Positions 20,844-30,838 of a stretch of 64,000 nt of DNA are shown here, piece after piece; positions within the stretch are counted from its first letter, which is position 1; each line of letters begins with the position of its first letter. The position numbers were made by a program, and so were the translations under genes. Below the pieces are notes generated by a model. That model was not told the DNA's origin. It searched no databases and worked only from the letters and a program-made list of their open reading frames with translations. This DNA comes from Acrasis kona (taxonomy: Eukaryota; Heterolobosea; Eutetramitea; Acrasida; Acrasidae): positions 1-64,000 of the forward strand of contig JAOPGA020000617.1 of assembly GCA_026419775.2 (NCBI GenBank). Reading direction: 5' to 3'.

Positions 20844-21458
20844 ATGCATTTAATTCTGTCCTTTATACTAGTTGCGATACTGGTCGCTTCTACACTAGGT
20901 GGTGCCTGCTCTGGTGGAGTTCAGGTATGTTGTGGTAAGTTGAACACCAATATCATTTCAATCTAATCTGTAAAGGTTCCAGTTCTGTGGGCTGTAGCGG
21001 AAATTACTGCAAAGCGTGCTGCAATGGCGTTTGCGGATGCTTCTATTACAGAAGTGGGACGTGCAGTAGTTCCCAAACTCCTTGTGTTGACGTAAATAAT
21101 CCAGATTATCCAATCAGGGATGGGAACTGTAACTATCGATATGTCCCCTCTCCTACTACTACCCGTGCCCCAAACAATTCAACAAATGGCATTTATGGTC
21201 CAATTGATTCATTTGATAGACCTGGAAGAGATCTTGTAGGTCAGCCTATAACTGCTTCGAGTGCACAAGACTGCCAGACAAAATGTTACAGGTACGCTAT
21301 CATGTTTATAGGGGCATTTAATTATGTGTAGAAATAGAAGATGCTTGTCGTGGGCCTTTGATTCCTGTGGAACAAGCTGTTGGTTGAAAAGCTCCTCTCC
21401 TGCAAAAGCGGTAAACTCTTGTAGAAAAAGTGGCGTGATTACTGCAAGTAGAAATTAA
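20844..21458 (+). CDS. Small secreted Cys-rich protein with PAN/Apple-like domain
   Basis: Three exons, 20844-20934, 20976-21291 and 21332-21458, with introns of 41 and 40 nt, give 177 aa. It begins with a signal peptide (LILSFILVAILVASTLGGACS). Two cysteine modules follow: a compact one with CSGNYCKACCNGVCGC, then, after a Thr/Pro linker, a PAN_4-like module QDCQTKCYRNRRCLSWAFDS and CGTSCWLKSSS. PAN modules bind proteins or carbohydrates. With no membrane anchor it is probably secreted. Neither intron is visible from simple open frames; both were placed by GT-AG and reading frame. Confidence 0.7.
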
Positions 21459-21803
21459 TACACAAACCCTTCCATAATTTTCTGTTCTCCTGTTTTCTTC
21501 TCATTTTAAATCATGTTTCAACTATTCATACTGTCGTAAAAGCAATAATTCTATCTACAACAAATTGGACGGCAACATAACATCAGACCAACCATATGTT
21601 TTAAGAATGTATCCTCTTGGTGAGGACAGATTTGTGCATTGATTCACATCAAACGTGAATCAGGATTAATTAAATTAACATTGTTTTACTTTTAATGGTT
21701 TACTTGGCCAAACTTGGAACCGCCTCAAGGAATTACTTGCTTGCTTGGTCGTTAAGGATTTGTTTTATCGAAAGTGGTTTTTGAGTTGTTACTTACAAAA
21801 TAC
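21459..21803. other. Intergenic region
   Basis: 345 bp with no open frame or RNA signal that I recognise. Presumably the 3' UTR of the PAN-like gene and the promoter of the JmjC gene. Confidence 0.4.
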
Positions 21804-23256
21804 ATGGCAAAAAAGAGGTCTAGAGAGAAAAATTTTGTATTTGGAGCTTCTAAATATCGCACTTTGAATGTAGATCCTTTGAAAGAAGTCGAAAATATTA
21901 TGAGTACATCAAGCAAACACTCATTCAAGTGGGCTAGGAGAATCGAATATTCGCAATTATCTGAAGATATCATAAGAACTCACGTTCATAAAAATGGTCT
22001 TCCATTGGTGTGCTCTAATACAACTTCATCGTGGGATGATTTCGATAGGCAAATGTTCAGTTGGACGTGGTTGAGGGACAACCATTCAAACGTTCGTATG
22101 CATCCAGGACCTCGGGATATAGAAACATTGGAGGATATGGAGGTAACAACGTACTTACATTATATTCTAATAACATTAGGATTGGACCGTTGGACAGTAC
22201 ATTGATCTTGTACATCCACCAGTTGTTGATGAAAGAAAACCAAAGAAAAACACTCTGCCATATCCAATACTATATGGAAAGGACATGCCAGTACCAACTA
22301 CCTGGCGGACTTACATCAACAGGAGAATCAACCCATCAGTCTCTTACAAAACTGGCGACGATATACTTGGTGAGATACCGAAAAGTGTTCAAATCGACAC
22401 CAACATGATGTACATTGGATACCACGGAACACAAACACCTACACATTGTGACAGAATGAGCACGTTCGGTCAAAATCTGATCGTCTATTCTGATGTACCG
22501 TGTGATACGTCATGCGTATGGTTTATCGCCTCCTCATCCGACTCACACAAAGTGGAGCACTATTTTCCTCAGTGCAACCAGGATGCATGTCTCCACGACG
22601 ATAATTTCTTTGCATCCATCGATTGCCTGAGCAGAGCACCTTACGATGTGTTCGTCATCAATCAAAAGGAAGGCGATTTGGTGCTGATACCTCCCAGAGG
22701 TGCTCACCAAGCCATCAACAGAGGTCCGGGCATTAGTATAAAATTCGCATGGTCTCGTCTACCCGTGTACCATGTTCAACATGTGTACGAACAAGTGATG
22801 CCATTGTATCGTGAGGTGGGGAGGTCGGAGGTGTATAGAATACTCGCATCGTGTTGGTTTGGTCTTTGTAATAGAATAAAAGATTTTGACGAGGTGCAAT
22901 CGGCGTTAGATAAGGACAAGTTGATCAGCGAAATCAAAATACTAAGGCGAGTGATACAATCTAATATGAATAAAGAGCGTGTTGTGGATGATTGTACGAT
23001 TCATCAATTTGATGACGATGTCGCATTCACGCGATATTGTGATTTGTGTAATGCTGATATATTTAATCGTTGTCTGCATAGGGTTCAACAAGCAGATGAG
23101 GAGGATGTGTGTTTGGACTGTGCAATTCAAAATGAATTGATCAATGTAAAGGATTATCAAGTGTATGAGACGATACCTAGAAAAGAAATGGTTCGAATCA
23201 TCGAAAGGGCAGACGACGTGCTTCGACAGTTGAACGATCGGATAATCGATTCGTAA
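21804..23256 (+). CDS. JmjC-domain protein (putative 2-oxoglutarate dioxygenase)
   Basis: Two exons, 21804-22142 and 22180-23256, with a 37-nt intron, give 471 aa from the ATG at 21804. An N-terminal basic patch (AKKRSREK) may be a nuclear signal. The JmjC core has an iron pair THCDRMSTFGQN (H-x-D) and the distal His in LIPPRGAHQAINRGPG. The region before it (WTVGQYIDLVHPP) matches the JmjN-proximal helix of KDM-like proteins. The C-terminal 110 residues hold a Cys/His cluster, YCDLCNADIFNRC and EDVCLDCA, that looks like a zinc-binding knuckle. Likely a histone or protein lysine demethylase or hydroxylase; target unknown. Confidence 0.8.
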
Positions 23257-23274
23257 TTCTATTTTGTAAATAAT

Positions 23275-23782
23275 TTATTGAAAATCTTCTGCATGTACAT
23301 CCTGTATCTTCTTCTCTACAATTCCCTCGCACTTTGCCAGGACCTCGTTGTTTGTGTTTGTGATTTCATGTTTGTAGTTGAAAATGTGATTCTTGTAAGA
23401 TAATCCAAGTTCGGCCTTTTTGTTAACTCTTGATTTGTGCAAACACACTTACACATTTCCTTTTTAATTTGTTGTCTGCATCCTCCTTCGCCTTTCGCTT
23501 TAGTTCTATAAGTTCCTTCTCGTCATAGCTTTCCACTTTCAATATAGCGTGAGCTTCTATAAATTTGAAACCGTCATAGTCGTATTTGTTGCCAAGTCCA
23601 GGAGCTTAAAAGTTGAAAACTTTTAAAATTGTTATCCTACATTTGTGAATAGTAATGCTATCGACGTATTCTATAAATAATTTTGATTCATATGGTACAT
23701 GAGATGGTACTTTTTCTCTTTGGAGCCATCTTGGAATGTACGAACCAACGAGATCTCCCACCCTTCTCCATGCACTCCTCAT
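23275..23782 (-). CDS. Unrecognised 144-aa protein, three short exons
   Basis: Three exons, 23782-23641, 23604-23453 and 23415-23275, with introns of 36 and 37 nt, stay in one frame from ATG to TAA. The N-terminus is basic and aromatic (MRSAWRRVGDLVGSYIPRW), and the second half is a charged helix (EKELIELKRKAKEDADNK). No family recognised. The stop is 18 bp from the stop of the convergent JmjC gene, and the start is 79 bp from the start of the divergent DEAD-box gene. Three clean splice joins make a real gene likely. The N-terminus could be a mitochondrial presequence, but that is uncertain. Confidence 0.7.
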
Positions 23783-23861
23783 ATTTTATCCCGTTGTCAA
23801 AATTAATTGAACTTCAAGTTGACATATTTTCACTCAGTCATCAATCTAACACAACAATCAC

Positions 23862-25406
23862 ATGGGACTCATCAGATTCGGAGCTAATGGAGAAGCACCA
23901 AAACGCAAGATAGAAGAAATATCTGGTGGTACCGTGGAAGAAAGGCTCAAAAAGTTGAAGGAATCTGTAGTTGAGACATTCGACGAACTCAAAGGTGTAC
24001 CTGATGAACTCAAACAAGCCATTGCTAAGGAATTTGAATTCAAAAAGATGACCGAAATTCAACAACAAAGTATACAGGTCGCCCTAAATGACAACGAGTC
24101 GGACATTATAGCACAAGCACGCACAGGAAGCGGCAAAACACTTGCATTTTTAGTTCCATGCCTATCATATCTCATCAATGAGGAATTTGCAAAGAAGAAG
24201 AAGGGAGTGGGCGCCTTGATTCTAGCCCCAACACGTGAGCTTGCCCTACAAATATCAAATGTAGCAGAAAAGATTCTAAAATCACCCTCGCTCAAGAAGG
24301 CAAACATTGGTGTTGGTTTCTTCATTGGAGGTAACTCCAACAAGTATAAAGAGGCACAAGATTTGGAGTCTGGCCGCGTCAACCTCATGATTGCCACTCC
24401 AGGTCGCTGCTTGGACCACTTGAACAATGCCAAGTTCAAATCAGATTTACTAAAGTACTTCATTCTAGATGAAGCCGACATGTTGATTGATGTTGGATTC
24501 GAAAGAGATGTGAAACTCATCGGAACCAAGTTACCAAAAACAAGAACCACCTTCTTGTTCAGCGCCACCCTATCCGATAAGGTAGAAGACTTGGCCGCCC
24601 TATCCCTCCGTAGACATCCGATTCGCATTGGTATCGAAGGAAACAAGAACGTGGCGACGCTCACTCAAATGTATTTGGAGACGCCCAACGACAAGAAATT
24701 AGCATGCCTCATATCCACTCTTCGCCACAACAAGGACAAGAAGATCATCTTGTTCGTTGCCATCAAGAAGAGCGTTGACTTTTTGAGCAACGTGTTGCAC
24801 GAGATGGGTCTGCCCAACACATCCATGCACGGAAACATTAGTCAAGAAAATCGCACCAAAGTCTTTTTGGACTTTATGAAGGATTCCGAACCAGGAATCT
24901 TGATTGCTACTGATGTGGCTGCTAGAGGGTTGGATTTCCCCAATGTGGATCTGATCATCCAATGTGACATTCCGGAACAAATTGCACAATACTTCCACAG
25001 AGTAGGTAGGACGGCAAGAGGAGGCAAATCAGGAACTGCCATCCTCATGTTGACGGAGACAGAGAAGAGAGTAACGCTCAACAACTTGAACATGTACCTA
25101 CAAAGTCACTACAGCCAACAAAATAAGGATGCCAGCATAGAAGAGGCACAAAAGGTAGAATTGGAACAATACACAACGCCTGGTACTGATAAGGAATTGA
25201 CACAAATCCAACAAAGCGTGTTTGACTTGGTTCAGAGCGGTTACTTGTACAATGAAGCCACCAGCGTAATCAATACATACAGGGGCGTATTCGACATGTT
25301 CTCACGCAAGATGGGATTCGGAAGAAATGACTTTGATTATGAAGGTCTACAGGTCTCCTTTGGTGTTAAAAAAGCGCTTCAGGCAGGTGGAAAAAAGAAG
25401 AAATAA
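23862..25406 (+). CDS. DEAD-box ATP-dependent RNA helicase (DDX18/Has1-like)
   Basis: A 514-aa single-exon gene with all SF2 motifs: Q-motif-like MTEIQQQSIQVA, motif I ARTGSGKT (about 86), PTRELALQI, TPGRCLDHL, DEAD (about 203), SATLS, LIATDVAARGLDFPNVD and HRVGRTARGG. The C-terminal extension after the helicase core is like that of nucleolar DDX18/Has1 helicases used in 60S subunit assembly, ending SFGVKKALQAGGKKKK. Assignment to that subfamily is moderate; DEAD-box helicase is certain. AATAAA overlaps the stop. Confidence 0.93.
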   Translation: MGLIRFGANGEAPKRKIEEISGGTVEERLKKLKESVVETFDELKGVPDELKQAIAKEFEFKKMTEIQQQSIQVALNDNESDIIAQARTGSGKTLAFLVPCLSYLINEEFAKKKKGVGALILAPTRELALQISNVAEKILKSPSLKKANIGVGFFIGGNSNKYKEAQDLESGRVNLMIATPGRCLDHLNNAKFKSDLLKYFILDEADMLIDVGFERDVKLIGTKLPKTRTTFLFSATLSDKVEDLAALSLRRHPIRIGIEGNKNVATLTQMYLETPNDKKLACLISTLRHNKDKKIILFVAIKKSVDFLSNVLHEMGLPNTSMHGNISQENRTKVFLDFMKDSEPGILIATDVAARGLDFPNVDLIIQCDIPEQIAQYFHRVGRTARGGKSGTAILMLTETEKRVTLNNLNMYLQSHYSQQNKDASIEEAQKVELEQYTTPGTDKELTQIQQSVFDLVQSGYLYNEATSVINTYRGVFDMFSRKMGFGRNDFDYEGLQVSFGVKKALQAGGKKKK

Positions 25407-25522
25407 ATATTTATTTGCTGTTAAATGTGTGTGCGTCTCGTGTTTTAGTGACCCGTGGTCATACCTTGTTTCTACAAGTTCGCACTCGTGTGCGTACCAA
25501 CGCCCATGTAGTGCCTTGGATA

Positions 25523-26779
25523 TTACTTGTGATGATTGATTGCATATCTCACAATGGGCGCGACCATTAAGTAAATCACGGCACATGCCAAAAAGGGTGA
25601 CCCTGGGTGGCTGGTTGGTGATTTGATGCTCCTCATGAACAAAGTCGTAGTGAATAGTGGTCCAACCACCTTGCTCATTCTTTGTAAGCTGCTCAAGCTT
25701 CCATGCAACGTTCCCTGTTTGCTCTTATCCTGAGATAATTGACTACGGAGCGACAGAGGTGCAACTTGTGATAAACTGAGTGGCAGAATGCACATGAATA
25801 TCACGTTTGTGTTTTGAGCATAAGCAATAACAATGTGTGCCAACACATTACATGTGATTCCCATGTAGATGCAACCAGTGTCGCCGAATTCCTTTACCAA
25901 ATAGTGCACCATCACGCCTTGCACGAATACGGTGGCCGCTCCCATTACTGTCATGTACAATCCAATTTGAAAATTGTCCCATTGGTATCGGTGAGATGTA
26001 TAGTGGACCCATATTGAGTGGTGACCGGTGGTGGCAGCTTCCCATACGAACATGGCTGCAGCCAGTAGGAATGTATATCTTGTGCTCGTGAGCGATTTGA
26101 GAGCATTCAATGGGTTCAAATCTGATATGGTGAGTAGATGTTCGGAACCAGTGACGTGGGGAATGTCCTTTACCCAAATTCTACAAATTAAAAGTGCTAT
26201 GATTTGGGATGCAAAGCTAAAAGCAAACGGTAAACTTCTATAGTAGTTGCTTAGGAATGCGCCGAGCGTCGGTCCTACAAAAAAACCCAATCCAAATGCA
26301 ACGCCCAGCATACCATAAGCTTGTGACCTCTTGCTGGACTCTACGGCATCAGAGATGTATGTATTGCACAACATTCTGAGATGTCCTGTTACACCTGTTA
26401 GTAGTTTGGAGCAGGCGATTAAGAACAGGCCCATGTTCATGAGCACATTGGAACTAAAGAATAAAAGGCTGTACCCAAATGCGTTTCCCATTAAAGTTAG
26501 CGTAATCATGTTCTTGCGACCATAGTAGTCGCTCAAAGAACCAAAAAGAGGAGCGGTAATTAAGTGAATGAGTGAACTTATGCTTGATGTGATTCCAAAA
26601 AACCCGGACGCCTGAGAAATGTTGTTGTTTTCCATGAGCGAGGTAATCATATTTGGGACAAGCGGCATCACCATCCCAACCGTTGTCATGTCTAATAAAA
26701 ATATTATAAAAATGCTCCTTAACAACGGATCGAATAAAAATCCAAACATTGGTTCCACCTCATTGTTGGAGACTCCCAT
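25523..26779 (-). CDS. Major facilitator superfamily transporter
   Basis: A 418-aa single-exon gene with about 12 membrane spans. The loop 2-3 signature APLFGSLSDYYGRKNM (G-x-L-x-D-x-x-G-R-K) is typical of the DHA/TetA and MFSD9/10 branch, as is the span-5 GxxxGPTLGAFL pattern. Drug or metabolite export is the usual role of such carriers, but no substrate can be assigned. 116 bp separate its stop from the convergent helicase gene. Confidence 0.85.
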   Translation of the reverse strand: MGVSNNEVEPMFGFLFDPLLRSIFIIFLLDMTTVGMVMPLVPNMITSLMENNNISQASGFFGITSSISSLIHLITAPLFGSLSDYYGRKNMITLTLMGNAFGYSLLFFSSNVLMNMGLFLIACSKLLTGVTGHLRMLCNTYISDAVESSKRSQAYGMLGVAFGLGFFVGPTLGAFLSNYYRSLPFAFSFASQIIALLICRIWVKDIPHVTGSEHLLTISDLNPLNALKSLTSTRYTFLLAAAMFVWEAATTGHHSIWVHYTSHRYQWDNFQIGLYMTVMGAATVFVQGVMVHYLVKEFGDTGCIYMGITCNVLAHIVIAYAQNTNVIFMCILPLSLSQVAPLSLRSQLSQDKSKQGTLHGSLSSLQRMSKVVGPLFTTTLFMRSIKSPTSHPGSPFLACAVIYLMVAPIVRYAINHHK

Positions 26780-27380
26780 CTCTGTTGATTGTAAGTAAAA
26801 AACATCACGGACATCAGATCAGGCGTTTATTTCAACATTGAAAAATTGAAAACTGACAAAATACGGAGCCCGCCTAACAAACATTTGAAAGTTCCCAACA
26901 AATTATGGACAAGAAGGATGCTAAAAAACGCAAAGTTGATGCGGAATATACAGTAAATTCTTCGAATTTCTGTACGAGCAGTTGCTGACTACCTCAACAT
27001 TGACTTCAATGACTTGTCAAACGATAAGCAAAGAAGTAGAATCACTTTTTTAGATGTGATCATTTATGTGCACCAAATCATTAAGTGCTTTAACCGCACA
27101 AGATTACTACTCTAGTACAGTGCCAGTTCTCTATTTTTTATATCTATGCCTTTTTCAATTTCCTTTTACAACAATTACTAAAGATTTCAAGAGCTAATGT
27201 TGTAGTCTCTTGTCATTTTGTAGATGTTTTAGTAGACTGTTTACTTGGATTGTTACATGATGTATGATTTTAAACTAGTCTTTATAACTACTGCTCTTCT
27301 GCTGATATTAAAGCTTTGGAACAGAATATTCAGGAGCTATTGATATCAAACAAAAAACTTGCAATTTTGTAAAAGAAATC
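26780..27380. other. 600-bp region with coding-like fragments, probably a decayed gene
   Basis: An ATG at 26905 opens a basic peptide, MDKKDAKKRKVDAEYT. Downstream, another frame reads VADYLNIDFNDLSNDKQRS (about 26980-27040) and continues SRITFLDVIIYVHQII, and a third reads SADIKALEQNIQELLISNKK (about 27299-27358). Each looks like a real helical protein, but I could not join them with GT-AG introns in frame. A small multi-exon gene with an unusual splice, or a pseudogene, are both possible. Confidence 0.35.
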
Positions 27381-28765
27381 ATGTCAGATGCAGGTATCAA
27401 TTATAGGGTCAAGAAGGTGGTTGTGGGTAGGCGGACAACACCAATAATCCTTCAGAATTACAATGGGTATGAATGTTTATGGATCTAATACTCATCACAA
27501 CCAGGCCATGCCCTCTTATATCCGTGGTGAATACTCTGTTGCTCAAGGGGGAGAAATTGAACATTCAACCAGATCAAAAAAAAGTTTCAAACGAATATCT
27601 ATTGCAAATCCTAGCACAATACATTTTGGAATATGGTCAAAGCAGAAAAGACGCCTTTGATGTTCAAAAATCACTTGACCTCCTGCCGAAAATAAAGGAT
27701 GGGTTAGATGTAAACGTTCGGTTTACTGGCATTAATGATTTTGATGCTCAGCCAGAGATCGAACTTTTTAAAATGCTTAAAGTGCACCTGGTGCATGGAT
27801 GGCTGATAGATCCACAAGACTGTGAAACCTACTCGGTCATTAAGAACCTTACGTATAATGAAATTGTAGAGAAGTTCCTTTTGATGGAGGACTTGCTAGC
27901 GGCCGAGCAGAAAGAAGAATACACAAATAAAGATCAAGATGACACTACTAGAGTTGAAATTAAACTGGATGAGGACATCACGCTTGCTTCTGATATTGGG
28001 AAGTTAATTCGCTCTCCCGACGAACTTCGAACGTTGAAGGAGGAACACAAGAAGAAAATCATCCACGAAGGCAGGATCATCGGAAATTTTCTCGAACGCG
28101 ACAAGAGCCAGTTAACTGTGTACGGACTGTCCGAACTTCATGTAAATTTAGAGCCCAATAATCTTTGTATCTTGTTTCATAATAATCATTTCAGCACGGT
28201 TTGTAAATATCAGGACCATTTGTATCAGCTGTGCACGGATGAAGGTTTCAAGGATGAGCCGAACATTGTTTGGGAGAGATTGTCGGAGGTTCTTGGCGAC
28301 AACCAATATTACAAAGGAGACTTTACAGTATATCAATTTCAACATCATTCATCGGATCGTACGTTTGGCGCAGTCAGAAACATTGAACAGAACAATAGTG
28401 ACTTTGAACTTGCCAAACGCCTTCAAAAGCAATACGATCAAATGGACTCGCAGCAGCAACAGGTTAATCAACAAAACGTCAACCCAACAACCACATCACA
28501 ACCTGTCAACACCAACACCAGGCCCGAACGTAATCCCTCTCCCCCCAAACCTACTGCTGAACGCGTGGCCACCATCAGAGAAAAGAGAAATGTACAAAAG
28601 CCGACCAACGTCGGCAACAACAGGTATGCAGAACAGAAAAAGGTGCTGCAGAGTGCCAATCAACAAAGAATAGAAAGACAAGAACAAAGACGATTGAACC
28701 CAGCTCACACCACTCACAACAAACAATCAAGAGAAAAGAAAGACGACGGATGTACTACCATGTAA
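27381..28765 (+). CDS. MINDY-1/2 type K48-linkage deubiquitinase
   Basis: Two exons, 27381-27466 and 27505-28765, with a 38-nt intron, give 448 aa. The splice join completes the active site LQNYNGPCPLISVVN, with Gln25 for the oxyanion hole and nucleophile Cys31. The catalytic His is in FHNNHFSTV (about 256). The fold signature GLDVNVRFTG is also present. MINDY enzymes trim long K48 ubiquitin chains. A ubiquitin-interacting-like helix, ELAKRLQKQYDQ, follows, then a Gln/Pro/Arg-rich tail. The protein ends in Cys-Thr-Thr-Met, a CaaX box predicted to be farnesylated. The stop is 7 bp from the convergent exosome gene. Confidence 0.92.
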
Positions 28766-28772
28766 ATGTTTA

Positions 28773-29591
28773 TTATTTTAAATGTTCCGTTGCTAATGTT
28801 TGTCTCATCTTGTCCGACATTTTCCTGCATCCGTCCACGCACATGTTCACAAACTCTACCATTGTGCTATATTCAACGTCTCCTGCTTCTGTGAGTTGTG
28901 TGATTTCGTTAAGGTTTGACATGTGAGCACAAGTGATGGCACCAACGCCGTATTTTTGTTCTGTTGAAGATGGATCAATCACAATGTGTGAGTCTACTTT
29001 GATTGCAGAACAAGCGCCAACCAAATCATACAACTCTATTCCAGCGTCTGCCAGCGCCAAAGAACCACACATGATGGCTGCTGCTAGTGCGCTGCCATCA
29101 TCCTCAAGCACAAGTGCATACACGTCGACGACGCTTTTTGGAAATTTATCAAGGTTCACAGAAATCTCCAAAGCATCTCTCATGTATATGCTAAATTCCT
29201 TGTCTTCATCCCTCTTGACATTTAAATGATCATAAAAATAAATTAACGTACTGTCTTTTTCCTACGTTGCTTTGATGCAAATGATGCAATTTTAAAGTCG
29301 CAGTTCAACATACCTTTGTCACTAAACTCGTTATTTGTTTGTCTTGGACCATAGGCAGAGCATATGACTTTGGTGTTGTTTAGTTCAATATAGGCAGAAC
29401 CTTTGGCCTGCTTTACCATTCCTGTGCGCATAACTTAATAGTGTCATGAATTTCATAAGATGGCACTTACAAACACTACGAAACTCGTCAAGTGATCTTC
29501 CGTCTATACGCTTTCCATCATCTCCTATAAACTTTGATGGTTTATCTGACTGTTGCAGTGGTCTCACAGATTTTATTTGAGGTGCATACAT
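28773..29591 (-). CDS. RNA exosome core subunit, MTR3/EXOSC6-like (RNase PH fold)
   Basis: Three exons, 29591-29471, 29433-29252 and 29213-28773, with introns of 37 and 38 nt, give 247 aa. The first ATG in frame is at 29591. After the first splice the protein reads MVKQAKGSAYIELNNTKVIC followed by GPRQ, the RNase PH domain signature in the MTR3/RRP41 group; the Q-A-K-G-S-A-Y form favours MTR3. The second splice is followed by YMRDALE and then ALVLEDDGSALAAAIM. Eukaryotic RNase PH-like subunits form the inactive six-membered ring around the exosome channel. Its start is 64 bp from the divergent mL43 gene. Confidence 0.85.
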
Positions 29592-29655
29592 TTTTGTGTT
29601 AAAGATTGTAATATTGCGGGTTGACAACAAGTAAAACATGTCATGGAAGCAGGCG

Positions 29656-30198
29656 ATGACAAGAACGGTCAGAGGATTGACCTTTGTGTACTGTCCATAC
29701 AAACACCCTCATATACAGTATGGACATATATTGAAAAAATTCTAACGATAACTCAGGGCCTACCTTGACGATAATCACCTACACTATAAAGAATTAAATC
29801 CGTGGCTACCATTTGACCTCCGTCCAAAAAAGAATATTGAAACAGCTCAAATGACTGCTTATTTCTGGGGTGGACGCACTGAGAAGATTGATATCACTGA
29901 ATCAAGCGACGAACAAATTGAGGAGAAGATAAAACAAATGGTCGTCATTGGTGAGAAAGAGAATTCCATTCACTCAGATCCAGAGTGGAACTCTGATCCT
30001 TTAGGACATCCCGAAATGCCCGATGCCATCGAATGGCTTCCTGAGGAAACACCAGATTACGCCGCTGAGAACAACGATGACTACGTCCCCACAGAGAATA
30101 ACTTAGAGGACGGCGCTGACGCTGAAGAGTTCCTAAAAAGTAGCCCAGAACAAGAAGCTGAGGATAGCTTGTTTGATACTAGTGACAAACGTGTATAA
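29656..30198 (+). CDS. Mitochondrial ribosomal protein mL43-like, with acidic tail
   Basis: Two exons, 29656-29717 and 29757-30198, with a 39-nt intron, give 167 aa. The spliced N-terminus, RTVRGLTFVYCPYKHPHIQA, and the following NPWLPFDLRPKKN match the thioredoxin-like L51/S25/CI-B8 fold of mL43, a large-subunit mitoribosome protein. A typical family end (AYFWGGRTEKIDI) comes at about residue 80. The last 85 residues are an added, strongly acidic tail. Translation from the ATG at 29851 alone would miss the domain. Confidence is limited by the short length of the conserved part. Confidence 0.65.
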
Positions 30199-30838
30199 AA
30201 ATAAAGGATAATAACATTTGGGTTCGTCGTCAACTGTTTTTTTATTGTCATTTCGTCACTTTTAACTGTGTTTTGAGCATCGCACCAACCGCTCTATCGA
30301 CTTGCTCTACAAATTACTCAAATATACTTTCGACCATCGGCAACTGGATAAAATGTTACACATCACATTTAAAAATCAAGTCCCCGAACTTGGCCTCGTC
30401 TTTAATGTAGACCACACTTATCAATTAATTTCTATTATGAAGATAGCAATTAACAGGAGCATTTGGGCCATTATAACCAGGTTCATGTTCTCATCGTGCT
30501 TGGCTGAAGTGATGGACGCTGCTCACTCCTACTTGAATGAAATTGTTCGGCAACACATTTTTGTATGAGCACATATCCTGTTCACCAGGTCTGCCAGATA
30601 CCATCTCCTTTTCTCTTTCTGAGATAATTTTCTTCTAGTTTTTGTAAATAATATTGGAAATGAACTTGAGTGATTATTTATTGAACACAAAAAATGATAG
30701 TCCTAACACATTCACTAGTAACGTCAGCTATAACAAAAATTCTAAGGTACTCAAAGTTGATAAATATAGATTATCCAAACTAGTATTCGAACCGTCGTTA
30801 AAAATAATCTTTAATTACCTATTTTGTAGAAAATCCCA
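30199..30838. other. 640-bp intergenic region, no secure gene
   Basis: A plus-strand frame at about 30275-30568 is open for some 95 codons, but it starts with TTG or a late ATG and shows no domain. A second short frame from the ATG at 30660 ends at a good donor (30750). It could splice over 82 nt to 30830 and add about 32 residues in frame to the N-terminus of the lipase. That intron would be twice the usual size here, so I do not adopt it. Confidence 0.4.

Noticed and set aside
29385-29702. Longer N-terminus of the MTR3-like protein
   Set aside because: Requires a TTG start and overlaps the divergent mL43 first exon; the ATG at 29591 fits the family.
30660-30838. Extra 5' exon of the lipase gene through an 82-nt intron
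   Set aside because: In frame, but the intron is about twice the size of all others here and the lipase has a good ATG at 30839.
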